DNA of 10,260 nucleotides from Candidatus Apopatosoma intestinale. GTDB lineage: Bacteria > Bacillota > Clostridia > Oscillospirales > CAG-272. A program made the translations under genes and the position numbers. Position 1 is the stretch's first letter, and each line of letters begins with the position of its first letter. Under the pieces are notes generated by a model. That model did no database searches. It was not told the origin of the DNA and worked only from the letters and a program-made list of their open reading frames with translations. Where the stretch lies: NCBI GenBank assembly GCA_018064545.1, contig JAGHUY010000337.1:1-10260 (forward strand), read 5' to 3'. Positions 1 through 5,747 of the stretch are shown here, in pieces.

Positions 1-714
1 AATGTGCCGTTTCCGAACGGCACAGTCCGATCTTGCAGCATTGCTCCAAAATTTCAACGGTCTTTTCATATTCCACGACGTGTTTTTCGCCATATACGCC
101 GCCGTAAAGTTTCCCGCGCAGTCCGCAGAATGAATGAAATACAGGATTTTCATGGCGTCCGGATCGGCGAGAAACGTGAGAAGACCGGCGATCTGCTCTT
201 GCGCTTCTTTCTCCGCAAGCCAGCCGAAATTTGAGCGGTTTTGCAGTTGAACGACCGCAAGGTTCACGTCGTCTGAGCAGACGAAAAAATGAAATAATTC
301 CTTTACGGCGATCATGCTTCTGGGTGCTTTGTCCGTTCGCGGCGGGATCGCGTCCGCGCCGTCGCCGGTGTCCTTGATCCCCGCACCCGCGGCATAGAAG
401 CACGGGATGATTGTTTCTTTCAGGATTTCAAAGAGTTTCAGAGAGGCTTGCCGCCTGTCAAGCCCCTTGAATTCTTCCGCGATCCGTCCGGCTTCGTCCC
501 GGGATTCGCTTTTCAGCCCAAGCAGACGATCCGTGCTGACCCCGTAGTATTTTGCCAACTCCGCCAGCGCCGAAATGTCGGGAGAAGAATCTCCGTTTTC
601 CCATTTGGAAACGGTTTTGTTGGAAACCGAAAGCGCGGCGGCTACTTCTTCCTGTGTTGCGCCTTTTGCCGCGCGCAGTTCGGATAACGTTTTTCCCAAA
701 TTGATTTCTGTCAT
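1..714 (-). CDS. XRE-family transcriptional regulator, 3' end outside window, probable frameshift
   Basis: The reading frame starts with ATG at 714 and stays open to the left edge. Residues 1-65 form a Cro/C1-type helix-turn-helix: the start resembles MTEINLGKTLSELRAAKG, followed by QEEVA, SNKTVSKWENG and the usual DISALAELAKYYGVSTDRLLG. GGAGGG lies 7 bases before the ATG, and a strong promoter lies further upstream. The remainder, about 140 residues, has no domain I can name but looks like a regulator with a small C-terminal winged-helix-like segment. From about residue 209 the frame turns unnatural (AGA codons, NMKRPLKFWSNAARS), while the frame one base over reads VEYEKTVEILEQCCKIGLC, typical of such proteins. 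One missing base, most simply in the five-T run at 83-87, would join the two. The gene is therefore a pseudogene, has an assembly error, or ends differently. The DNA-binding role is secure; the regulated target is unknown, with autoregulation plausible. Confidence 0.8.
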   Translation of the reverse strand, partial: MTEINLGKTLSELRAAKGATQEEVAAALSVSNKTVSKWENGDSSPDISALAELAKYYGVSTDRLLGLKSESRDEAGRIAEEFKGLDRRQASLKLFEILKETIIPCFYAAGAGIKDTGDGADAIPPRTDKAPRSMIAVKELFHFFVCSDDVNLAVVQLQNRSNFGWLAEKEAQEQIAGLLTFLADPDAMKILYFIHSADCAGNFTAAYMAKNTSWNMKRPLKFWSNAARSDCAVRKRHI

Positions 715-757
715 ACGTTTGCCCTCCAAAAAATCAAGTTCCGGACCTTGTAGCCCC

Positions 758-786
758 ATTATACGGGAAACCGTCGGTGGAGTCAA
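758..786 (-). promoter_or_regulatory. Sigma-A promoter of the XRE regulator gene
   Basis: Read on the minus strand, TTGACT (781-786) and a perfect TATAAT (758-763) are separated by exactly 17 bases. Transcription would start near 751, giving a leader of about 37 nt with a GGAGGG ribosome site before the ATG at 714. Confidence 0.85.
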
Positions 787-802
787 CGGATCAAAAATTT
801 AC

Positions 803-825
803 AAATTCTCCGAATCGGAGAATTT
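803..825. promoter_or_regulatory. 23-bp near-perfect palindrome, operator candidate
   Basis: AAATTCTCCGA and TCGGAGAATTT are perfect 11-base inverted arms around a single central A. The site ends 17 bases upstream of the -35 box of the regulator promoter, the usual place for an activator or autoregulatory site. On the minus strand it is followed by TGTAAATTTTTG, so a weak terminator is a possible but less likely reading; the pfkA terminator lies upstream at 870-903. Binding by the neighbouring XRE protein is inference. Confidence 0.6.
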
Positions 826-869
826 TTGGAGAGAAAACATCTATCGGTATCGGTAAAACGAGGGAGTGG

Positions 870-903
870 AAAAAAAGACGGCGGCGCCGGATGGCGTCGC
901 CGC
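870..903 (-). terminator. Intrinsic terminator downstream of pfkA
   Basis: On the minus strand an 11-position GC-rich stem (893-903 with 878-888; one A-C mismatch and one G-T pair) closes a 4-base loop (889-892). It is followed by C and seven T (870-876). It lies about 70 bases past the pfkA stop codon. Confidence 0.85.
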
Positions 904-918
904 AAGTAGAGTTTTCGC

Positions 919-963
919 CCGCCTTTTGCAAAAGGCGGCGCAGTCAAGGGCGCGGAGCCCTTG
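919..963. repeat. Pair of stem-loops in the pfkA 3' region
   Basis: Positions 919-938 form a perfect 20-bp palindrome (CCGCCTTTTG/CAAAAGGCGG). Positions 945-951 and 957-963 form a second hairpin (CAAGGGC/GCCCTTG) with a 5-base loop. Both lie between the pfkA stop codon (970-972) and its terminator (870-903), so the pfkA mRNA would end in three successive hairpins. The paired layout resembles dispersed extragenic palindromes, but no second copy is in the window. Confidence 0.6.
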
Positions 964-969
964 CAGCGC

Positions 970-2034
970 TTATTTTATTTCATCCGCTACATAGTAGAGC
1001 CGTTTCATGCCGTCGAGAACCTTTTGGCAACGGGCTTCTGCCCATGCGCGGTCCTCGGGGGACAGAGCGGCGATCTCCTCGTCGGAGAGTTTCTTTTTGA
1101 ACATCTTATCGACCATCAGCGCCTTGCCGATCGGGAAATCGCAGATCTCGTTATCGACCTTGCAGACGACGATGTCGGATTTGCCCTCAAACAGTTTTTC
1201 CACGGCGTAAACGCCCATTTCGGAGGCGGTCAGACGGTCGAGCAGCGTCGGCGATCCGCCGCGCTGAACGTGTGCGAGGCGGGCAAACTTGGTCTCCACG
1301 CCGGTGCGCTCCTGAATGGTCTTGGCAAGCGTCTCGGCGTAGCCGGGAAGCCCCTCGGACACGATGACGATGAAACTGCGCTTGCCGTTCTTCTTCTGCG
1401 CGATGATATCGTTGATCGCCTTTTCCTCATCAAACGGGATTTCGGCAACGGCGATGGCGGAAGCACCCGTGGCAATGCCGGTGCGGATGGCGATGTGCCC
1501 TGCCCAACGACCCATGACCTCTACTACGTCGCAACGGGCGTGGGATTCGCAGGTGTCGCGCAGACGGTCCACCATACTGATGACGGTGTTCATGGCCGTA
1601 TCGAAGCCGATGGTGTAGTCGGTGGAGGTGATGTCGTTGTCGATGGTGCCGGGGATGCCGATGGTCGGCATACCGAGGCGGGACAGGTCGGTCGCGCCGC
1701 GGAACGTGCCGTCGCCGCCGATGGCGATGATCCCGTCGATCTTATTCTCCTTGCAGACTTCGAGGGCTTTTTGCTGATACTCTTTTTCCTTGAACTCCAC
1801 GCAACGGTCGGAGTAGAGCACGGTGCCGCTCCGGGTGATGATGCCGGAAAGCTCGGTGGGGTTGGAGATCAGTTTCATGTTGTTGTAGATCAGACCCTTG
1901 TACCCCTCGTAGATGGCGTAAACCTCCACGCCGTGAGCCAGTGCTTCACGGGCGGCCGCGCGGACGGCCGCGTTCATACCGGGGGCATCGCCGCCCGACG
2001 TCAAAATGCCGATTCTTCTGAATTTGTTGTTCAT
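970..2034 (-). CDS. pfkA: ATP-dependent 6-phosphofructokinase
   Basis: Phosphorylates fructose 6-phosphate to fructose 1,6-bisphosphate with ATP, the committed step of glycolysis, in the cytoplasm. The 354-residue product has the whole family pattern: SGGDAPGMN (13-21) for nucleotide binding, GGDGTFRGA (106-114), PGTIDND (128-134) with the catalytic Asp, MGRWAGH (174-180) and HVQRGG (255-260). Gly109 in GGDGT and Gly129 in PGTID are the ATP-type residues; pyrophosphate-dependent enzymes usually have Asp and Lys there. It is about 35 residues longer than the Bacillus enzyme, mainly through a charged C-terminal tail (about 316-354). The ATG at 2034 is preceded by AGAGG at a good distance. It stands alone, with a 234-base gap upstream containing a dispersed hairpin repeat and its own terminator downstream. 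I could not pick a convincing promoter in the gap, so read-through from the upstream unit is possible. Confidence 0.97.
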   Translation of the reverse strand: MNNKFRRIGILTSGGDAPGMNAAVRAAAREALAHGVEVYAIYEGYKGLIYNNMKLISNPTELSGIITRSGTVLYSDRCVEFKEKEYQQKALEVCKENKIDGIIAIGGDGTFRGATDLSRLGMPTIGIPGTIDNDITSTDYTIGFDTAMNTVISMVDRLRDTCESHARCDVVEVMGRWAGHIAIRTGIATGASAIAVAEIPFDEEKAINDIIAQKKNGKRSFIVIVSEGLPGYAETLAKTIQERTGVETKFARLAHVQRGGSPTLLDRLTASEMGVYAVEKLFEGKSDIVVCKVDNEICDFPIGKALMVDKMFKKKLSDEEIAALSPEDRAWAEARCQKVLDGMKRLYYVADEIK

Positions 2035-2115
2035 TGTCTTTATCCTCTTTTCTTTTTTGGCACCTCTTCAAATTCTCCTGCATTCATTTTGCTGGATCTT
2101 TTTCCGTCATACATT

Positions 2116-2177
2116 GCCAAAATGCTCGGAAATACACAAAGTATTCCCTGTGCTTTTGGCTTCCTCTGACGAAAAAA
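2116..2177 (+). repeat. Dispersed hairpin repeat, copy 1 (upstream of pfkA)
   Basis: This segment closely matches 9905-9967 without gaps over its first 50 or so bases, sharing AATACACAAAGTATTC and CTGTG, then TTTTG. It folds as an outer stem GCCAAAA (2116-2122) with TTTTGGC (2154-2160) and an inner stem 2128-2135 with 2141-2148 around the loop ACAAA. It lies in the gap between the DUF6062 gene and pfkA, where it would be part of the pfkA leader or upstream region. The strand is given as for the other copy. The rest of the gap (2035-2115 and 2178-2268) is AT-rich and shows no gene. Confidence 0.75.
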
Positions 2178-2268
2178 ATCTCTGCGCAAACTGAACACAT
2201 CGACTTTTCAGAGGATGCCTATTAATTGTCTGTCTTTTTATGCTTTAATGATGACCAGTATTTTTGCT

Positions 2269-2982
2269 TTACTGATTATCTGAATTTTTCCCGCCGGCGA
2301 GAAAATGAATGGCTCTCGGCACGGCATCCTTGGCATTGTACCACGGCTCCGCGTCATAGCGGTAGTCGAATTTTTTGCAGAACCACGAAACGTCGCCGCC
2401 GAGTTCGGAGACGGCGTGTTTCTCGATGCCGGAAACGGTTTTATAAAAGGAAGCAAAATCCTTTTTGGCAAGCACCTCACGCGCCGCGTGACAGAATGCG
2501 GCGTAATGCGGCAGGCAGAAGACTTTCTGCGAGGCGGTCTTGTCCCGAAATTCCTCTTCGTGCTCCCACAGCCACACGGCCGTATCGAGCATTTTTCCGA
2601 ATTTATCGCCGATCCGATGACAGACGTAGCAGTCGTCATCGAGAGCGTGAAGTTTGGCTTCCTCTTTCGTGCCCGCGCCGTCAAGGAGCGAGCCGCCGGT
2701 CAGCAGTTCCTTTTCGATATGGGTGAGGTGGCTTTCCAGCATCAGGGCAAGGCCGAGGCGGTTGCCGGCCGCCATCATTTTTGTAAAATGATCCCGGCAG
2801 AAACCGCGCTTGTTCGTCTCAATGCGGATATCCGGCTCCATCATGGAGGCCCCGAGGATCAGATCGAGTTCCGTTTTTTCAAGCATATCGTGTAGCAGGC
2901 AGAACGGACATTCGTCCTTTTCGCTTGCCAGCGCCCCGTCAAACGCTTCGTTTACGGGAATCGTATAAATCTGTTCCGCCAT
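2269..2982 (-). CDS. DUF6062 family protein, probable zinc-binding
   Basis: A 237-residue protein that I recognise as the DUF6062 family, whose function is not known. Its opening (IYTIPVNEAF), the CPFC motif and the stretch ASMMEPDIRIETNKRGFCRDHF are typical. It contains two similar metal-ligand modules: C25-x2-C28 with C62-x2-H65, and C118-x2-C121 with C156-x2-H159. No signal peptide or membrane segment is visible, so it should be cytoplasmic. The ATG at 2980-2982 is only one base after the stop codon of the hydrolase gene, with a weak GGAAAA ribosome site inside that gene's end, so translational coupling is likely. It is the last gene of the five-gene unit. No clear terminator follows, so some transcripts may run into pfkA. 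Confidence 0.85.
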   Translation of the reverse strand: MAEQIYTIPVNEAFDGALASEKDECPFCLLHDMLEKTELDLILGASMMEPDIRIETNKRGFCRDHFTKMMAAGNRLGLALMLESHLTHIEKELLTGGSLLDGAGTKEEAKLHALDDDCYVCHRIGDKFGKMLDTAVWLWEHEEEFRDKTASQKVFCLPHYAAFCHAAREVLAKKDFASFYKTVSGIEKHAVSELGGDVSWFCKKFDYRYDAEPWYNAKDAVPRAIHFLAGGKNSDNQ

Positions 2983-2983
2983 T

Positions 2984-3751
2984 TTACTTTTCCAACGTGA
3001 CGCGATAGGGTTTGTGGTCGGATGCGTGACGGTCGACGACCTCGGGGGTGCCGATCTTCCAATCGTTGGAAACGAAAATGTAGTCGATCAACTGTTTTTG
3101 ATACGGCTCAAATGTGCCGTCGCGGTGCTTTGCCATCACGCCGTCGTGCGACGGGAATGAGTATGTGCCGGCGGGCAGCAGATCGTCCGTGCAACGGAGG
3201 ATCGTGCGGATCGGATCGAGCAGCGGATTATCCGGCAGGACGTTGAAGTCGCCCATCAGAACGATGGGATACTTCGCGTTTCTCACCAGATTGAAAATGG
3301 TGACGACCGAGTTTGCCTGTTCGAGTTTGGCAAGGCCGAAATGCGTGACGAAAACGTCGATTTTCGTTTCCGGCGCGTCCACGACGGCGTGAAGCACACA
3401 CCGCGTCTCAAAATAGACCGGCTCGCTCCGGTCGCCGGGGTCGGGAACGAGGATCGTTTCCGCCGACAGGATCGGATAGCGGGACAGAAAGGCGTTGCCG
3501 TACAGGCCGGGCGCCCAGCAGACGGCGGGCGCGAAATAGGAGTAGTAGCCCAGCGCATCGCCGAGGTATTTGGCGAGTTTCATCTTTTCGGAGCGGGGGA
3601 GGTTATAATCCACCTCGTTCAGCCCCACGATGTCCGGGTTCAGTTCCCGGATGACGGAAAGACACGCGTCGGGGTTAAAAACGGCTTTTTCCGGGGCGTT
3701 ATTATAGTCGCGGCCGCCGGCGATGTTATAGGTAAGAACATTCAGTTTCAT
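2984..3751 (-). CDS. Endonuclease/exonuclease/phosphatase family hydrolase
   Basis: A 255-residue metal-dependent phosphodiesterase or phosphatase of the DNase I-like (EEP) fold. The key residues are all present: Asn8 in LTYNIAGG, Glu46 in GLNEVD (metal ligand), His137 in VTHFGL, Asp168 and Asn170 in GDFNVLP, Asp223 in LIDYIF, and Asp245-His246 in ASDHKPY. No signal peptide is seen, which points to a cytoplasmic enzyme. The fold covers DNases, sphingomyelinase-like and inositol-phosphate phosphatases, so the substrate cannot be named. I chose the ATG at 3751 because AAGGAG sits at ideal distance before it. An in-frame ATG at 3775 would overlap the upstream gene and has no such site. The ribosome site overlaps the end of the corrinoid gene 11 bases upstream, so the two are cotranscribed. 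Confidence 0.9.
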   Translation of the reverse strand: MKLNVLTYNIAGGRDYNNAPEKAVFNPDACLSVIRELNPDIVGLNEVDYNLPRSEKMKLAKYLGDALGYYSYFAPAVCWAPGLYGNAFLSRYPILSAETILVPDPGDRSEPVYFETRCVLHAVVDAPETKIDVFVTHFGLAKLEQANSVVTIFNLVRNAKYPIVLMGDFNVLPDNPLLDPIRTILRCTDDLLPAGTYSFPSHDGVMAKHRDGTFEPYQKQLIDYIFVSNDWKIGTPEVVDRHASDHKPYRVTLEK

Positions 3752-3762
3752 AGTCTTCTCCT

Positions 3763-4398
3763 TTACGCTTGACAAAAACGGAGGGCGGTCTCGGAGCAGG
3801 TCGCGGCGTCAGACGTATAGGCGTCCGCGCCGATCTCCTTGCAGTACGCGTCGGTGATGGGGGCGCCGCCGATCATGATCTTCACCTGATCGCGGATGCC
3901 CTCGGCCTCACAGAGAGCGACGACGTCTTTCATCACGCCCATGGTCGTGGTCAGCAGAGCGGAACAGCAGATGACTTTTGCCCCGCTCTCCTTGGCGGCG
4001 GCAACAAACGCCTCGGGAGCGACGTCCACGCCGAGGTCGATGACTTCCAGTCCCTTGCCTTCGAGCATCATTTTGACGAGGTTTTTGCCGATGTCGTGCA
4101 GGTCGCCTTTGACCGTGCCGAGTACGACTTTGCCGGCGGCAGTCACGTTTTCGGAGACCAGATACGGTTTTAAAATCTCCGCGCCGACTTTCATCGCGCG
4201 GGCGGCGATCAGGACTTCGGGCACGAACACCTCGTTATTTTTGAATTTTTCGCCGACGACGCTCATCCCGGCGAGCAGACCCTCGTTTAAAATCTGCGCG
4301 GCGGAAAGACCCTCTTCCAGTGCCTGCGGAACGAGAACTTTGATCTCCTTGGCTTTGCCGGCTTGCAGTTTTTCGGAAATTTCGGTTAAAGTAGACAT
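3763..4398 (-). CDS. Corrinoid (B12-binding) methyltransferase protein, MtbC/MttC type
   Basis: A 211-residue corrinoid protein that carries a methyl group on cobalt between a substrate methyltransferase and a second methyltransferase. Residues 1-85 form the helical cap domain (with NNEVFVPEVL). Residues 88-211 form the Rossmann-like B12 domain, with GDLHDIGKN (His101 the expected lower cobalt ligand), CSALLTT (145-151) and GGAP (177-180). The length is normal for stand-alone proteins of the mono-, di- or trimethylamine and methanol systems. The ATG has AGGAG upstream. The substrate cannot be told from this protein alone, and neither methyltransferase partner nor a reductive activator (RamA type) is in the window. 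It lies directly downstream of an AraC-type regulator of the class usually linked to such systems, and upstream of the EEP hydrolase in the same transcription unit. Confidence 0.92.
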   Translation of the reverse strand: MSTLTEISEKLQAGKAKEIKVLVPQALEEGLSAAQILNEGLLAGMSVVGEKFKNNEVFVPEVLIAARAMKVGAEILKPYLVSENVTAAGKVVLGTVKGDLHDIGKNLVKMMLEGKGLEVIDLGVDVAPEAFVAAAKESGAKVICCSALLTTTMGVMKDVVALCEAEGIRDQVKIMIGGAPITDAYCKEIGADAYTSDAATCSETALRFCQA

Positions 4399-4416
4399 CG
4401 TGTTTTCTCCTGTTTG

Positions 4417-5172
4417 TTAAATTTCCCCGTTTTGTTCCCGGAAGATTTTCGGGGTAACTCCCGTATTTTTTTTGAATACCTTATTAAAATAACTCTGATC
4501 GCCGAACCCGACGAGTTCGGAAATCTCCGCAATGGAAAGGTTGCCGGAAAGAAGCAGAATTTTGCTCTTTTCCACGCGCACGTCGGCGAGATAGGCGTTG
4601 AAACTGGTCTGCATCTCTTCGCGGAAAATTTTACTGAGATACGACGGGGACAGATAGACGCGCCCCGCCACGTCTTCGAGCGTGATCTTGTGCATATAGT
4701 TGTTGCGGATGAACGAGACCGCCCGCGCCATGACGGCGGGATGCTTGCCCTCGGCGGCGTGAAACGTCTCGGCCGCAAAACTTTTGAGAATCTCGGAAAG
4801 GGCGTCGCAGATGTCGTCGATGGTATCGAGCGCGAAAAACGCGGAAATATACTGCGGACTCATCTGATAGATGCCGGCGGCGTCCGCCCCGCCGTCCAGT
4901 GCCGCCCGGGACATCAGTACGGTCAGTTCGAACGCCCGGAGTTTGATGGAATCCATGTTGTCGGCCGAGGCGAAGAAAATGTGGCCGAGAATCTCGTTGA
5001 GCAGCCGTTTGGCCTCGGGAATATCGCCGGTCCGGATGGCGTGAAGAAGCAGTTTTTCTTTATCGTAAGGATAGGGAGCGTCGGCATCCGGCCCCAAAAG
5101 CAGGCGGCCTTTGATGGCGTTGACATAGCTGTCAATAGAGAGGGGAGAAAGGGATTTGTTTGTTTCCGGCAA
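4417..5172 (-). CDS. AraC-family regulator lacking the PocR sensor domain
   Basis: A 251-residue transcription factor. Residues 148-247 are an AraC/XylS double helix-turn-helix: ITLEDVAGRVYLSPSYLSKIF, then LSIAEISELVGFGDQSYFNKVFKKNTGVTPKIFR. Residues 34-135, with YPYDKEKLLLHAIRTGD, AKRLLNEILGHIFF and ELTVLMSRAALDGG, match what I know as the helical linker between the PocR sensory domain and the DNA-binding domain in PocR-AraC proteins. Those are usually 400 residues or more, and nothing PocR-like lies upstream here. The start is TTG at 5172, read as Met, chosen because AAAGGAGGG lies 6 bases upstream and no in-frame ATG is suitable. It begins 21 bases after the SLOG gene and ends 18 bases before the corrinoid gene, so it probably controls its own unit. 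The effector is unknown. Confidence 0.9.
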   Translation of the reverse strand: MPETNKSLSPLSIDSYVNAIKGRLLLGPDADAPYPYDKEKLLLHAIRTGDIPEAKRLLNEILGHIFFASADNMDSIKLRAFELTVLMSRAALDGGADAAGIYQMSPQYISAFFALDTIDDICDALSEILKSFAAETFHAAEGKHPAVMARAVSFIRNNYMHKITLEDVAGRVYLSPSYLSKIFREEMQTSFNAYLADVRVEKSKILLLSGNLSIAEISELVGFGDQSYFNKVFKKNTGVTPKIFREQNGEI

Positions 5173-5193
5173 AACGCACCCTCCTTTCGCCGG

Positions 5194-5547
5194 TTATAAA
5201 CGGATGATTTTGACCGGAACGCCCTCCGTGACGGCAAAGGAGACGGTGTGGGCCGTGCCGCGGGACTTCCCGTCCCAGAACGCAAGGACGTAATCGGCCG
5301 CTTTCACGATCTGCTCGTTACGGACAAGCGGCGCACGCCTTCCGTGCGTCTCATAATCCGGCAGAAAAACGGTTTTCCGCAGATGATGGAGGTCGGCGTA
5401 CCGTTCGGCCAGTTTGTCCGCCCCGACGGCTCCGCCGCTGACGATTTCGGTGGCGTTGACGGGAATATAGCGTTCCAGATAGGCAAACACCGTTTCCTGC
5501 ATCCGGTCGTAGGCAATACTGCGGGAACCGATCACGGCAATTTTCAT
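5194..5547 (-). CDS. Small SLOG-superfamily (DUF2493/YAcAr-like) nucleotide-binding protein
   Basis: A 117-residue Rossmann-like protein. It shows MKIAVIGSRS at the N-terminus, SGGAVGADKLAERYA (37-51) as the glycine-rich loop, RNEQIVKAADYVLAFWDGKSRGT (76-98), and a short final strand VKIIRL. This is the pattern of the SLOG/DUF2493 group, related to the DprA and LOG folds, which are thought to bind nucleotides or nucleotide-derived ligands. No enzyme activity can be assigned. GGAGG precedes the ATG at 5547 by 5-6 bases. It is the first gene of the five-gene unit, directly under the promoter at 5577-5605. No membrane segments are present. Confidence 0.85.
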   Translation of the reverse strand: MKIAVIGSRSIAYDRMQETVFAYLERYIPVNATEIVSGGAVGADKLAERYADLHHLRKTVFLPDYETHGRRAPLVRNEQIVKAADYVLAFWDGKSRGTAHTVSFAVTEGVPVKIIRL

Positions 5548-5576
5548 CGCATCCTCCGAAAAATCATTTCTTTTAT

Positions 5577-5605
5577 AGTATAGCAGATTGTTTTTATATT
5601 TTCAA
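5577..5605 (-). promoter_or_regulatory. Sigma-A promoter of the SLOG-AraC-corrinoid-EEP-DUF6062 unit
   Basis: On the minus strand TTGAAA (5600-5605) and TATACT (5577-5582) are 17 bases apart in a very AT-rich stretch. The start would be near 5570, giving a leader of about 23 nt with GGAGG before the first ATG. All five downstream genes are spaced by 21 bases or less, so this can serve the whole unit. Confidence 0.82.
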
Positions 5606-5747
5606 TTATTTCGTCAGAAAAAATAAATGGATAGATGCAAAAAAATTGTTACTCATAAATCCGCCTTTTCGTCGCAAATTAAAAAGGCACAGCAATGTGC
5701 GAACTCATCATGAGACAGCAAAAAGAAAAACACAGGAAGCGGAAAAA
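5606..5747 (+). other. Upstream region of spoIVB with small hairpins
   Basis: Between the divergent promoter and spoIVB the plus strand holds GCCTTTT with AAAAGGC arms (about 5662-5688), a 5-bp hairpin with a GCAA tetraloop (5687-5700) and the short palindrome CTCATCATGAG (5704-5714). No confident sigma-A, sigma-F or sigma-G promoter was found by eye. The frame is open from an ATG at 5646, but nothing before 5748 looks like SpoIVB. Confidence 0.35.

Noticed and set aside
970..2034. Pyrophosphate-dependent phosphofructokinase
   Set aside because: The diagnostic positions read GGDGT and PGTIDND, the ATP type, instead of GGDD and PKTIDND.
961..2169. 402-codon open frame on the plus strand
   Set aside because: It is antisense to pfkA, which has every family motif; the low-complexity Asp/Gly/Val-rich product is a by-product of codon bias.
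4414..5199. 261-codon open frame on the plus strand
   Set aside because: It is the complement of the AraC regulator gene, whose helix-turn-helix motifs are unmistakable.
5654..5660. CATAAAT as a sigma-G -10 element for spoIVB
   Set aside because: It fits the consensus poorly and no matching -35 element is at the right distance.
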